64,000 bases of DNA from JACDBZ01 sp038233215 (GTDB taxonomy: Bacteria > Chloroflexota > Limnocylindria > QHBO01), in contig JBBSML010000008.1 of NCBI GenBank assembly GCA_038233215.1, forward strand, positions 30,339-94,338. Reading direction: 5' to 3'. The translations under genes were made by a program, and so were the position numbers. Numbering within the stretch: position 1 is the stretch's first letter; each line of letters begins with the position of its first letter. Of this stretch, positions 24,547 to 34,155 are shown piece after piece. Below the pieces are notes generated by a model. The model was not told the DNA's origin. It worked only from the letters and a program-made list of their open reading frames with translations, and ran no database searches.

Positions 24547-25908
24547 TTATGGCCCGAGGTCGCGGTCGGCGTCGATGAAGGCCGTGCCGAGCACGCGCGC
24601 GACGGTCGGGAAGGCGTGGATCGTGTCGGCCAGCGTGGCGAGCGGAACGCGGGCGCGGATGGCCAGGACGCACTCGTGAATGGCCTCGCTGACCGCCGGG
24701 CCGGCCATGAATGCGCCGACGAGGACCCGTTCGGCGCGGTCGACCACGATCGTGCAGTGTCCCTCAACCTCGGCGGTATATCCCTTGGCCGATGATCCGA
24801 TTTCCGCGGTGTATTCGGCGGCGTCGATCCCGCGCTCTTTCGCCTGCTCGACCAGCAACCCGACCGAAGCGGTTTCGGGATCGGTGTAGGTCGCACGCGG
24901 GATGGCGTCGAAGACCGGCTGGTAGTCGTCATCGCCCAGGGCGATGCGCGCGGCCGCCTCGCCGGCGTAGTGGGCGAGGTGGGTGTGCATCTCCGGCCCG
25001 CCGGCATCGCCCACCAGGTATACGTTATCGGCGATGCGCAGCCTGTCATCCGGCGAAAGCTTGCCGTCCTTCGGCGTCACTCCGATCGTCTCGAGGCCAA
25101 GCCCATCGAGCGGAAGGACACGACCGATGGCGAGCAGGATTTCATGCCCTTCGACCGGATCGGCGTCGCCCACTTCGATGACATGAGCCCCGTCGCGACC
25201 TTCGCCGGCACGGACGCCAGTCGCCCGCGCATCGAGACGCAGCGTGACGCCATCGCGCTCGAGTGCCCTGGCGAGCAACTCGGTGGAACGAGGATGCTCT
25301 TTGTCGTGCACGTGGTCGCGTGGATGGATCAACGTCACGGGCACGCCGTACCGAGCGTAGACCTGGGCCAGCTCGACCCCCGTCGGACCGCCGCCGAGGA
25401 TGGCCAGCGACCGTGGAAGCTCGCGGGTCGCGGTGCCCTGGACGTTTGTCCATGGATGCGCCTCGGCCAGGCCGGGAAGGTCGGGCACGCGGCTCACCGA
25501 ACCCACGGCCACAAAGATGGCGCCGGCCTCGAGCTCACGATCGTTGACACGAACCCGACCTGGCCCGGAGATGGAGGCTGATCCGCGGATGACGGTGGCT
25601 CCGGCCTCCTCGAGCGACTTCACGTGGCCTGAGTCATCGGGCTCATCGGTTCCTTCGCGGTTGATCATGTAGTCGCGGAAGTCCGACGCCTTCTGCCACG
25701 GATAGTCGCCACCGGCTTGGTGGACCGCGGCCGCATGGAGGAGCGCCTTGGAGGGCATGCACGCCCAGAACGGGCAGGACCCGCCGAAGAGCGCGCGGTC
25801 GATGATCGCCACTGAGGCACTCTTGGCGCGGGCGTAGTTGGTCGCCGCCTCACCGGCGGTTCCTGCGCCGATGACGACGAGGTCGAATCGTTCCATGCCG
25901 TGGATCAT
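24547..25908 (-). CDS. Pyridine nucleotide-disulfide oxidoreductase (MerA/Lpd-like)
   Basis: 453-residue flavin disulfide reductase. FAD motif GAGTAGEAA, redox cysteines in GGSCPFWACMPSK (a CxxxxC variant with Phe-Trp, seen in putative mercuric-reductase-like enzymes), NAD(P) motif ILGGGPTGVE, VGDAGGPEMHTH. The C-terminal HPT-type base is replaced by HAFPTVARV. No MerR, MerT or mercury gene is near, so mercury reduction is unlikely. The ATG at 25908 overlaps the hutI stop as ATGA; ATG 25896 is an alternative. Confidence 0.83.
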   Translation of the reverse strand: MIHGMERFDLVVIGAGTAGEAATNYARAKSASVAIIDRALFGGSCPFWACMPSKALLHAAAVHQAGGDYPWQKASDFRDYMINREGTDEPDDSGHVKSLEEAGATVIRGSASISGPGRVRVNDRELEAGAIFVAVGSVSRVPDLPGLAEAHPWTNVQGTATRELPRSLAILGGGPTGVELAQVYARYGVPVTLIHPRDHVHDKEHPRSTELLARALERDGVTLRLDARATGVRAGEGRDGAHVIEVGDADPVEGHEILLAIGRVLPLDGLGLETIGVTPKDGKLSPDDRLRIADNVYLVGDAGGPEMHTHLAHYAGEAAARIALGDDDYQPVFDAIPRATYTDPETASVGLLVEQAKERGIDAAEYTAEIGSSAKGYTAEVEGHCTIVVDRAERVLVGAFMAGPAVSEAIHECVLAIRARVPLATLADTIHAFPTVARVLGTAFIDADRDLGP

Positions 25909-27059
25909 AGGGCGATCTCGCTTCCGGCGAGCCAGATGCGCGACGGCCTGACCGATCCAAGGCGCAGCGCGAAGGCACCCTCGTGCTCGGCATCCCAGGC
26001 CACGAGATCGGCAGCCGTGCCCGGACGAAGCGATCCGACGTCACGGCGTCGCAGCGCGGCCGCCGCGCCCGATGTGGCTGCCGTGAGTGCCTCAGCGACC
26101 GTCAGCCCGAGCAATGTGGCGCCCAGACCGATCACGAGCGGCATCGCCCCGAAGCCACCGAAGGTGCCCGCATTCGCGTCACTGGCGAGGCAAACCGTCG
26201 CGCCCGCCTCGAACAGCGCGCGCGCTGGCGGGAGCCGATCCCGCAGGACGATGGCAGGCGCGGGGAGCAGCGTCGCCACCGTCGCCGAGTTCGCCAACGC
26301 CGCGATCCCCGCCGCATCGAGCTGCTCGAGATGATCGACCGATGCGGCGCCCAGGCGCACTCCGAGCTCGGCGGCGCCGGTGCGGGCGAACTGCTCGGCG
26401 TGAAGTCGCAGGTCGAGCCCCGCAGTGGCCGCGGCTCGACCGATGCGCTCGGTCGCAGCAAGGTCGAAGTAGCCGGTATCGGCGAAGACGTCCACGAAAT
26501 CGGCAAGGCGTTCACGTGCCACTGCCGGGATCATGTCGTCGGTCACGTGAGCGGCGTAGTCGGCCATCGATCCGCTCTCCGGCGGCACCGCATGCGCGCC
26601 GAGGAACGTGCGGATCACGCGCAGGGGAAGGCGATCTGCCACCCGCCCGATGATCCGCAGATGTCGCAGTTCCTCCTCCAGCGAGAGGCCATACCCGGAT
26701 TTGCACTCGATGGTCGTCGTTCCGGAGGCAAGCGCGGCGCGCAGGCGTGCCTCGACCAGGCGCTCGAGGGTCGCATCGTCCGCAGCGCGTGTGGCGCCCA
26801 CGGTTCGAAGGATGCCCCCAGCGGTGTACGGCGCGCCTTCCAGGCGGGCGGCAACCTCGTCAGATCGATCACCGGTGAAGACCGGATGGGTATGACTGTC
26901 GACCAGGCCGGGCGTCACCAGCGCCGACCCAAGATCGACGCGCTCGCCGCGTGGCGCATCGGTCGGCGACCCGATCCAGGCGATCCGGCCATCGCGGACG
27001 AGGATTGCCCACGGTGACAGGCCGCCCGGTGCCAGGCGGCCGGTGCCGGTCAGTAGCAT
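25905..27059 (-). CDS. hutI: Imidazolonepropionase
   Basis: Amidohydrolase of histidine degradation that opens 4-imidazolone-5-propanoate to N-formimino-glutamate. Seen are VTPGLVDSHTHPVFTGDRSDE, the diagnostic TIECKSGYGL, FLGAHAVP, RLHAEQFARTG, VDHLEQLD and SDANAGT, all conserved metal or substrate residues of HutI. The length of 384 from ATG 27059 is slightly under the usual ~400. No hutH, hutU or hutG is adjacent; the only coupled gene is the flavin reductase downstream. Confidence 0.92.
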   Translation of the reverse strand: MLLTGTGRLAPGGLSPWAILVRDGRIAWIGSPTDAPRGERVDLGSALVTPGLVDSHTHPVFTGDRSDEVAARLEGAPYTAGGILRTVGATRAADDATLERLVEARLRAALASGTTTIECKSGYGLSLEEELRHLRIIGRVADRLPLRVIRTFLGAHAVPPESGSMADYAAHVTDDMIPAVARERLADFVDVFADTGYFDLAATERIGRAAATAGLDLRLHAEQFARTGAAELGVRLGAASVDHLEQLDAAGIAALANSATVATLLPAPAIVLRDRLPPARALFEAGATVCLASDANAGTFGGFGAMPLVIGLGATLLGLTVAEALTAATSGAAAALRRRDVGSLRPGTAADLVAWDAEHEGAFALRLGSVRPSRIWLAGSEIAL

Positions 27060-27139
27060 GGCGGGAGCGTACCAGTGCGCCGATGGCGACGGATCGATGA
27101 AGCATCTCGAACATCCTCGCGGGCCGTACACTCGCGAGG

Positions 27140-28789
27140 ATGGCAGCCAAGCCGGCAATCCTGGCGGTCGACGACGACGCACCGGTGCTCCGGGCGGTGG
27201 AGCGTGACTTGCGCGCACGCTACGCCGACGAGTACCGGATCATCGGGGCGGGCTCGGGGGCAGAGGCACTCGAGGTCGTTCGCGAGCTGACTCGGCGCGG
27301 TGACCCGGTCGCGCTCTTCGTGGTCGACCAGCGCATGCCGGTGATGACCGGCATCGAGCTTCTTCGCGAGGCACTGCCGCTCCAGCCCGAGGCGAAGCGC
27401 GTCCTCCTGACCGCATACGCCGATACCGACGTCGCAATCCGGGCCATCAACGAGATCCGTCTCGACCAGTATCTGATCAAGCCGTGGGATCCTCCGGACG
27501 AGCGGCTCTATCCGGTTGTCGACGACCTGCTTGCCGATTGGACCGCCAACGTTCGGCCCCCCTTCGAGGGGCTGCGGCTGCTGTCGGGTCGCTGGGCTCC
27601 GCGTGGCCATGCGCTTCGTGACTTTCTGACTCGCAACCAGGTGCCGTACGTGTGGCTCGACCCTGGTGAGGAAGACGGACGGCGCCTGGCTGATTCGCTC
27701 GACGGCGGGGCGGATCCAGCCGTGCCCATCGTCATGCTTTCGGATGGAATCGTCCTTCGCGATCCGGCTAACCGTGATGTCGCGGAGGCCGTGGGCCTCT
27801 CGACCCGCGCCACTCTCCCGTTCTACGACCTCGTGATCGTCGGGGCTGGTCCGGCGGGGCTGGCTGCCGCGGTGTACGGCGCGAGCGAGGGACTCAAGAC
27901 GCTCCTCGTCGAGCGTGAGGCGCCCGGCGGTCAGGCGGGAACGACGAGCCGCATTGAAAATTACCTCGGGTTTCCGTCGGGCCTGACCGGCGCGGATCTC
28001 GCGCGGCGTGCCCTCGCGCAGGCCCGCCGCCTTGGCTCCGAGATTCTCTCCTCGCAGGAGGTGGCGGCCGTTCGCCGCGACGATCCGTACCGCACTATCG
28101 TCATCGAAGACGGCGCACCGGTGTCGTGCCAGGCCGTTGTGGTGGCCACTGGCGTGAGCTATCGACGGCTCGAGGTGCCCGGCGCGAGTCAGCTGGCTGG
28201 AGCGGGCGTCTATTACGGGGCCGCGACGACCGAGGCGATCCTGTACCGCGATGCCGAAGTGGCCGTGATCGGAGCAGGTAATTCGGCCGGCCAGGCTGCG
28301 GTGCATCTTTCTCGCTTCGCGTCGCGGGTCCATCTCGTCGTTCGCGGGGACGAGCTCGGCGCCGGGATGAGCGCCTATCTGGTCGAGCAGATTGGCGCCG
28401 TGCCCACGATCGAGGTCCACACCGGCACTGAGATCAGCTCGCTGGACGGGACGACCCACCTCGAGCGTGCCACGTTCGTGAAGGCCGGCCAGGACGTTCA
28501 GGTGCCGGTCGCCGCGGTGTTCGTGTTCATCGGGCAGCAGCCGCGGACCGCGTGGCTCGACGGCATGGTGGCGCGTGACGAGCGTGGGTTCGTCCTCACC
28601 GGCCGGGAGGTCAAGCCGGCGCACGGATGGAATCTCGACCGTGAACCGGCTCTCCTGGAATCCAGCATGCCCGGGGTCTTCGTTGCGGGGGACGTGCGAC
28701 ATCGGTCGATCAAGCGCATCGCCAGTGCCGTGGGAGAGGGAGCCATGGCCGTGCAGCTGGTACACCAGTACCTGGCCGCGCTGCGGTGA
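27140..28789 (+). CDS. Response-regulator receiver fused to thioredoxin-reductase-like flavoprotein
   Basis: 549 residues in three parts. Receiver domain 1-125: acidic pair in AVDDDAP, phospho-acceptor Asp in FVVDQRMPVMTG, LLTAYAD and Lys in LIKPW. A small thioredoxin-like region lies at ~140-210. A TrxR-like FAD/NAD(P) module fills 225-549 (VGAGPAGLAAA, PGGQAG, VIGAGNSAGQAA, FVAGDVR). The CxxC of thioredoxin reductase is gone: where it should be the sequence reads GVYYGAATTEA. It therefore cannot be a classical TrxR. Its stop overlaps the next gene, a histidine kinase, as GTGA. Confidence 0.88.
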   Translation: MAAKPAILAVDDDAPVLRAVERDLRARYADEYRIIGAGSGAEALEVVRELTRRGDPVALFVVDQRMPVMTGIELLREALPLQPEAKRVLLTAYADTDVAIRAINEIRLDQYLIKPWDPPDERLYPVVDDLLADWTANVRPPFEGLRLLSGRWAPRGHALRDFLTRNQVPYVWLDPGEEDGRRLADSLDGGADPAVPIVMLSDGIVLRDPANRDVAEAVGLSTRATLPFYDLVIVGAGPAGLAAAVYGASEGLKTLLVEREAPGGQAGTTSRIENYLGFPSGLTGADLARRALAQARRLGSEILSSQEVAAVRRDDPYRTIVIEDGAPVSCQAVVVATGVSYRRLEVPGASQLAGAGVYYGAATTEAILYRDAEVAVIGAGNSAGQAAVHLSRFASRVHLVVRGDELGAGMSAYLVEQIGAVPTIEVHTGTEISSLDGTTHLERATFVKAGQDVQVPVAAVFVFIGQQPRTAWLDGMVARDERGFVLTGREVKPAHGWNLDREPALLESSMPGVFVAGDVRHRSIKRIASAVGEGAMAVQLVHQYLAALR

Positions 28790-30078
28790 ACCCGACCGAA
28801 GCCCTGCGCGCAACGCAGCTCTTCGCGGCCCTCCCCGAGGATGAGCTGCTCGCGCTCGCTGAGCTGTGTGAGCCGATCTTCTTGTTGCCGGGTGAGATCC
28901 TCATCGAGGAGGGCACCGACGGCGACGCATTCTTCGTGATCGTCGACGGTGAGCTCGAGGTCACGAAGCGTAGCGGTGAAGGCGACCTGCCCCTGGCGCG
29001 CCTCGAGGCGGGTGGCATCATCGGCGAGATGGCTGTCATTGAGAAACGGCCGCGCAACGCATCGGTCAGGGCGATCGGTGCCGCGGAAGTGCTCCGTGTT
29101 CCGAGCGACGCTCTGCTGCGCGTGCTCGAGCGCCCCGCGTCCTCGCTGGCGATCCTGCGCACCGTCATGCAGCGGCTGCGCTCGACCGAGTCGCTGCTGC
29201 GCGAGCGGGAGAAGCTGGCGGGCCTCGGCACGCTGGCGGCGGGCCTGGCGCATGAGCTCAACAACCCGGCTGCTGCGGCCGGGCGCTCGGTGGAGGCGCT
29301 CGGCCGTGCAATCGAAGCCGCCGAGAACCAGCCGCAGCCGGATCAGCAGCCTCGACCTCCCGTGGATGTGGCGCCGCCACGATCGGCACTTGAACGAGCG
29401 GATCGCATCGAAGACCTCGCGGCCATCAGCGGTGATCACGACGCCGCAGCAGCGCTGGTCGACGCGGGGTGGACAGCTGCCTCAGTTCGCGCGCAGCCGG
29501 AGTCGGTGCGCGAGTGGCTGGCCGCGGATGCATCGGTGCACCAGCTGCTCGCGGAGCTCGGCATGGCGGTCGACCGGATCAGCGAGATCGTGGCGGCGGT
29601 GAAGGGCTATGCCTATCTCGACCAGGCGCCCATGCAGCGTGTCGACATTCGCGTGGGGCTGGAGCAGACCCTCGTCATCCTTCGTCACCGACTGCGCGAG
29701 ATTACCGTCGTCAATGAGCTTGCCGACGACCTTACCGAGGTCGAGGTCCACGGCTCCGAGCTGAATCAGGTATGGACGAACCTCATCGACAACGCGATCG
29801 ACGCCATGGAGGGTCGCGGGACGCTGACCATTTCGGCTGTTCGAGAGGCGGCGGACGGCGTGCGGGTCTCGATCTGCGATAGCGGCCCTGGAGTCGCGGC
29901 GGTCATCCGCGGGCGCCTGTTCGAGCCATTCGCCACGACCAAGCCGCCCGGCGAGGGCACCGGACTGGGACTCCATATATCGCACGACGTGATTGCTCGG
30001 CACGGCGGCCGGATCGAGGTCGAATCCAACCCAGGGCATACCTGCTTCGTCGTCATCCTGCCGGGCGGTCGCTCCTGA
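28786..30078 (+). CDS. Sensor histidine kinase with N-terminal cNMP-binding domain
   Basis: 430 residues. A cyclic-nucleotide-binding domain (~10-125; EEGTDGDAFFVIVDGELEV, GGIIGEMAVIEKRPRNASVRA) is followed by the phospho-acceptor region GLAHELNNPAAAA (His ~158) and a C-terminal GHKL ATPase with NQVWTNLIDNAIDAM, DSGPGV and GTGLGLHISHDVI. There are no membrane segments, so it is cytoplasmic. The GTG start overlaps the stop of the receiver-flavoprotein gene, its probable partner. The 3' end overlaps the convergent EamA gene by 26 bp. Confidence 0.88.
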   Translation: MNPTEALRATQLFAALPEDELLALAELCEPIFLLPGEILIEEGTDGDAFFVIVDGELEVTKRSGEGDLPLARLEAGGIIGEMAVIEKRPRNASVRAIGAAEVLRVPSDALLRVLERPASSLAILRTVMQRLRSTESLLREREKLAGLGTLAAGLAHELNNPAAAAGRSVEALGRAIEAAENQPQPDQQPRPPVDVAPPRSALERADRIEDLAAISGDHDAAAALVDAGWTAASVRAQPESVREWLAADASVHQLLAELGMAVDRISEIVAAVKGYAYLDQAPMQRVDIRVGLEQTLVILRHRLREITVVNELADDLTEVEVHGSELNQVWTNLIDNAIDAMEGRGTLTISAVREAADGVRVSICDSGPGVAAVIRGRLFEPFATTKPPGEGTGLGLHISHDVIARHGGRIEVESNPGHTCFVVILPGGRS

Positions 30079-31000
30079 TCGGATCGGACCCGAGCTGACT
30101 CTGGCGATTCCGAGGCGAGCGGATTCGCACGGTGACCAGCAGCAGTCCGGCGATGATGAAGGCCACCCCCACCAGCTGGAGGCTCGACGGAGCCTCGGAC
30201 AGGATCCAGATGCCGAGCATGACCGATGCGACCGGCTGGATGGTCAGAACGACCGACGTGATGGCGGCCGGCAGGCGTGGCAGGCTGATGCTGATCAGCA
30301 GCCAGCCACCCACTTGGATCCCGAGCGCCAGGATCAGCAGGTATCCGTGCGCCGGCCAGGTCGGAACCAGCTCGAGTTCCCCGAGTGGGATTCCAACCAG
30401 GAGGGAGATCACCGCCGTTGACAGCGTTGCGTCGAAGAGAGGGCCGGCGGGCCGCCGGATGTCCGCGTTGGCACCGCGCTGGACGAGGATGAACCCTCCA
30501 TAGGCGAGCCCTGTGGCCAGGCCAAACACGACCCCCAGCAGCGGATTGGCGCCGAACGCACCGGCCCCGACGACGCCGGAGATGAGAACGACGCCGATGA
30601 GGACCATCGGCACGGACACTGCCACCCGTCGTGATGGCCGCTCCTTGAGAAAGAGCCAGGCAGCAAGGGGCACGACCACCACCTGTGTGTTGCCCAGCAC
30701 GGTGGCCAACCCGGCGCCGACCTGGGAGATGGCGTGGTGCCACAGGATCAGGTCCGCGGCAAAAAAGGCGCCGGCAAGCCAGGCAAGTCGCATCTGCCCG
30801 GCCGCCCTGGGGCCGTACCTGCGCCGTTCGTACCAGGCGAGCAGGGCAAGCGGGGGAAGTGCGTAGGCGCATCGGAAGAAGGCGGCGGTGGTCGGCGGCA
30901 CGTCCGCCAGCCGTACCAGCACCGCGGACCCCGCGATGGTCAACGCGCCGAGGACGGCGGTAAGCACGGGCCGCTGAACCAGGAAGTGGATGGCACGCAC
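30053..31000 (-). CDS. EamA/DMT family transporter
   Basis: 315-residue membrane protein with ten hydrophobic segments in two EamA repeats (repeat 1 ~10-145, repeat 2 ~155-295). SQVGAGLATVLGNTQVVVVPLAAWLFLKERP and LPAAITSVVLTIQPVASVMLGIWILSE are the repeated motif ends of drug/metabolite transporters. The positively charged tail fits the cytoplasmic C-terminus. Substrate unknown; members export amino acids or other metabolites. Confidence 0.87.
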   Translation of the reverse strand: MRAIHFLVQRPVLTAVLGALTIAGSAVLVRLADVPPTTAAFFRCAYALPPLALLAWYERRRYGPRAAGQMRLAWLAGAFFAADLILWHHAISQVGAGLATVLGNTQVVVVPLAAWLFLKERPSRRVAVSVPMVLIGVVLISGVVGAGAFGANPLLGVVFGLATGLAYGGFILVQRGANADIRRPAGPLFDATLSTAVISLLVGIPLGELELVPTWPAHGYLLILALGIQVGGWLLISISLPRLPAAITSVVLTIQPVASVMLGIWILSEAPSSLQLVGVAFIIAGLLLVTVRIRSPRNRQSQLGSDPIRSDRPAG

Positions 31001-31045
31001 CGGTGAAGCCTAGTCGAGGCGCTTAGGTCTTGTGCCGGAGGTCCC

Positions 31046-31255
31046 ATGGGTCGCACCGGGCTCAACCTGTGGAACCGGGAGGCGTTCGGTTTCGTGCCGG
31101 CCGAGCTGAAGTCCGATCCGGAGCTGGCAGGGGCGTGGGCGGCGGGCGAGGCGATGTCAGCCGCGGAGGCGGTGGCCTACGCGCTTGACGATGATCCGTC
31201 GCAGGCTCAGGCCGGAGCAGCGAGGTCTCGGCGCGGGAATACGACCAAGGCGTAG
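31046..31255 (+). CDS. Small hypothetical protein, LuxR-linker-like fragment
   Basis: 69 residues behind a good GGAGG site at 6 nt. The stretch DPELAGAWAAGEAMSAAEAVAYALDD resembles the short helical linker found just before the HTH domain of large LuxR-family ATPase regulators, but no HTH follows. The last ~17 codons are antisense to the convergent permease gene and have no protein-like character. It may be a tiny real gene or the trace of a lost regulator. Confidence 0.4.
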   Translation: MGRTGLNLWNREAFGFVPAELKSDPELAGAWAAGEAMSAAEAVAYALDDDPSQAQAGAARSRRGNTTKA

Positions 31256-32010
31256 ACCACCGGAACGAGCGCAGCCACGAAGACGATGACGAGGTCGACC
31301 AGGACGGCCTCGCCGGATAGGATGGCGCCCGGATTGAAGTGGTGGAAGAGCGAGTAGTCCTGCGTCCACGCCGCATCGAGCCAGAGCGATCCGAGGATCT
31401 CCACGAAGTAATTGACCGCGAGATAGGCGAGCGATAAACCGATGGCCGGACCGGGACGGTCGAACGTGACCGATGCAGCCAGCCCGAACGTCGTGAAGGC
31501 CGCCCACAGCCCGAAGCCGTTGAGGACGACGAGCGGCAGTTGCCCCAGGTCGAGCTCATCGGTCAGACCCTGGATCGCCGACCCGCCGATCATGCCGCCG
31601 AGGATGGCGGCGAAGACGATCAACACCGTCACGAGCAGGGCCACCAGGATGCTGAGATAGAGTGCCATGCGCGAAATCGGCCTGGCGAGGAGCACCTCCA
31701 GCGTTCCGCGCGCGCGTTCACCAGATATCGCCGTGGCGGATGCGCCGACGGCGAAGATGCCGAGCATGCCGATCGCCAGCGGATGCTGAAGGCCCAGGGT
31801 GATTGCCCCGGGCAATGAGAACAGCGAGCCTGAACCGAAACTCATCAGCTCTCGGGGGAAGGCGCCGGAATTGGCAAGGTCGCGCATCACGTCGCTGAAT
31901 GCGTTGTAGAAGACCGGGATGAGCATGCCCCAGCCGATGCCGGCCAGCACCACGATCACGAGGCGCACACGCTGCCAGCGCAGGGTCTGGAGGAAGAGCC
32001 TGCCGCTCAC
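31207..32010 (-). CDS. ABC-2 type transporter permease
   Basis: 267-residue permease with six hydrophobic segments. The ISGERARGTLEVLLARPISR coupling segment between helices 2 and 3 is the family mark of ABC-2 exporters. Its ATG overlaps the stop of the ATPase gene (4 bp), so the two form one exporter. Substrates of such pairs include drugs, peptides and lipids; none can be picked here. Its 3' end overlaps a small ORF on the opposite strand. Confidence 0.87.
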   Translation of the reverse strand: MSGRLFLQTLRWQRVRLVIVVLAGIGWGMLIPVFYNAFSDVMRDLANSGAFPRELMSFGSGSLFSLPGAITLGLQHPLAIGMLGIFAVGASATAISGERARGTLEVLLARPISRMALYLSILVALLVTVLIVFAAILGGMIGGSAIQGLTDELDLGQLPLVVLNGFGLWAAFTTFGLAASVTFDRPGPAIGLSLAYLAVNYFVEILGSLWLDAAWTQDYSLFHHFNPGAILSGEAVLVDLVIVFVAALVPVVYALVVFPRRDLAAPA

Positions 32011-32921
32011 GCCGGCGTCTCCTCGGCGGCGTAATACTCCAGGAACGCCTCCTCGAGGCTTGCAGGCTCGATCGTCAGGTCCTCCAGGTTGGGCGATGCG
32101 ATCGCCCGTACGAACCCGGCAACCTCGCCCGACAGTGTGCCGATGATGCGGTTGCCCTCCACCTCGGCGTCCTCGAGTCCGGGGAGTGAGGTCGGGTCAG
32201 GGGCGGCGCCCCGCCAGCGAAGGGTCACGCGTCTGCGCCGCCGAGCCAGCAGCTCATCCACGTCGTGGATGGCCATCAGCCGTCCGGCGCGAATGATCGC
32301 GACCCGGTCGCACAGCCGCTCGACCTCTGACAGCACGTGCGAGCTGAAAAAGACGGTGCGTCCTTCCCGGCGGACCTCATCGAGGATGCGGTAGAACGCC
32401 TGCTGCATGAGCGGATCGAGACCTTCGGTCGGCTCGTCGAGGATCGCCAGTTCCGGGTCGTGCTGGAGCGCCTGCACCACGCCGATCTTCTGGCGCATGC
32501 CGCGCGAGTAGTCGCGCACCTTCCGCTTCAGGACCGATGCCGAAAGCTCCAGCCGTTCGCACAGCTCATCGCGTCGATACGGCTCTCTGCCCTGCATGTC
32601 GACGAGGTAGTCGAGCACCTGCTCCCCGGTCAGCGAGTCGTAGAGGGCGATGCCCCCCGGCAGGTAGCCGGTCAAGCGCCGAATCTCAACCGACTCGCGC
32701 GCGACGTCCATGCCGAGGACGCTGGCCTCCCCGCTTGTGGCGTGGAGAAAGCCAAGCAGGGTGCGGATCATGGTCGACTTCCCGGCTCCGTTCGGGCCGA
32801 GGAAGCCGAAGATCTCTCCCTGCCGAACCTCGAGCGTGAGGTCAGTGAGTGCCTGGATCGGCCCGTAGTGCTTCGTCAGCGCCCGGGTACTGATCGCCGA
32901 CGTCGCGGACGTGTCCTGCAT
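32007..32921 (-). CDS. ABC transporter ATP-binding protein
   Basis: 304-residue ATPase of the DrrA/NatA type. Walker A GPNGAGKST, Q-loop region YLPGG, signature YSRGMRQK (an SxG variant of LSGGQ), Walker B LAILDEPTEGLDP and switch His in FFSSHVLSEVE. The C-terminal ~90 residues are the usual regulatory extension. It pairs with the overlapping permease gene. Together they differ from the second ABC pair at 35-37 kb. Confidence 0.92.
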   Translation of the reverse strand: MQDTSATSAISTRALTKHYGPIQALTDLTLEVRQGEIFGFLGPNGAGKSTMIRTLLGFLHATSGEASVLGMDVARESVEIRRLTGYLPGGIALYDSLTGEQVLDYLVDMQGREPYRRDELCERLELSASVLKRKVRDYSRGMRQKIGVVQALQHDPELAILDEPTEGLDPLMQQAFYRILDEVRREGRTVFFSSHVLSEVERLCDRVAIIRAGRLMAIHDVDELLARRRRRVTLRWRGAAPDPTSLPGLEDAEVEGNRIIGTLSGEVAGFVRAIASPNLEDLTIEPASLEEAFLEYYAAEETPA

Positions 32922-32979
32922 GTGCGGTGATCCTAGCGTCCGCCAACCGTTCGGGTTCAGCCGCCGCTACCATCGACCG

Positions 32980-34155
32980 ATGCAGGTTGTTGTCATCGGC
33001 GCGGGCGTCTTCGGCTCATGGACGGCTCGCTGGCTTCAGCGCCGGGGCGCATCGGTCACCCTGGTCGAGCAGTACGGGCCGGGGAATTCGCTGTCGAGCT
33101 CCGGGGACGAGTCGCGCGTCACGCGGTCCGCTCACGGCGCGGATGACCATTACCCGCTCTGGCAGCGCAGGGCGCTCGAGCAGTGGCTGGAGCTTGACCC
33201 GGATCTATTCGTCCGGACCGGCGTGCTGTGGCTGGCTCGACGCGACGACGGATTCGAATCGCGGTCCGCGGACGCGCTGGAACGCACCGGCATGGCCTGC
33301 GACCGGCTGACAATCCGGGAGATGGCCGAGCGATGGCCGCAGCTCGCGACGGACGGCCTCAGCTGGGGCCTTCACGAGCCTGACGCCGGCGTGCTCTTTG
33401 CTCGCCGGGCGGTCGCGGCCACGGCGAGCGCCTTTGCGGAGGAGGGCGGTGTGCTCCGGATCGGCCTGGCGCGGGTGGAAGGGACAGACGTCTTCGTTGG
33501 TGACGAGCGACTTGTCGCCGATGCGTTGGTGTTCGCCGCCGGACCGTGGTTACCGAAGGTGCTCGGACCCGTGCCGGGGCTCCACCTGAGCGTGCCCCAA
33601 CAGGAGATCATCTATTTCGCCACGCCTCCCGGCGACCAACGGTTCGACGCGAGCAGCACGCCCACCTGGGTGGAATATGACGCTGCCTTTTACGGGCTTC
33701 CCTCGATCGAGGGTCGTGGCTTCAAGGTGGCTCCCGACTGGCCGGGGCCGATGGTGGACCCCGACCGGCAGGAGCGGCGCATCTCCGACGAGCGGGTTGA
33801 CGCGGCGCGTGCGTACCTGCGCCGGCGCTTCCCAGCCCTCGCGGATCAACCGGTCTCTGAAGGGCGCGTCTGCCAGTACGAGCTGACCCCGGACACCCAC
33901 TTCATCATCGACCGCCACCCAGCGCTGCCTGACGCCTGGATCGTGGGTGGCGGATCGGGCCACGGCTTCAAGCACGGGCCGGCGGTGGGTGAGTACCTGT
34001 CTGCGCTCGTCCTCGGCTCAGCCGATGCGCAGGAGCTGGCGCCACCCGACGACCGATTCGCGCTTCGGCATCGTGAGCCGGCGCTGGGCATGCGCACCTC
34101 GGGTACCGTGGAGGCTCAATCGACCTCGGCGAGCGCATCGGCGAACAGCTCGTAG
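32980..34155 (+). CDS. Sarcosine oxidase-like FAD-dependent amine oxidase
   Basis: 391 residues of the monomeric sarcosine oxidase/N-methyltryptophan oxidase family. The N-terminal VVVIGAGVFGSWTARWL binds FAD. The segment RVCQYELTPDTHFIIDRHP matches the family site in which Cys carries FAD covalently, so covalent flavin is likely. GGGSGHGFKHGPAVGEYL is the C-terminal FAD contact. I use ATG 32980 since upstream in-frame sequence is not conserved in character. The amine substrate is unknown. Confidence 0.87.
   Translation: MQVVVIGAGVFGSWTARWLQRRGASVTLVEQYGPGNSLSSSGDESRVTRSAHGADDHYPLWQRRALEQWLELDPDLFVRTGVLWLARRDDGFESRSADALERTGMACDRLTIREMAERWPQLATDGLSWGLHEPDAGVLFARRAVAATASAFAEEGGVLRIGLARVEGTDVFVGDERLVADALVFAAGPWLPKVLGPVPGLHLSVPQQEIIYFATPPGDQRFDASSTPTWVEYDAAFYGLPSIEGRGFKVAPDWPGPMVDPDRQERRISDERVDAARAYLRRRFPALADQPVSEGRVCQYELTPDTHFIIDRHPALPDAWIVGGGSGHGFKHGPAVGEYLSALVLGSADAQELAPPDDRFALRHREPALGMRTSGTVEAQSTSASASANSS

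Noticed and set aside
24547..25908. Mercuric reductase
   Set aside because: The C-terminal Cys pair, MerR and transport genes are absent; only the reductase superfamily can be claimed.
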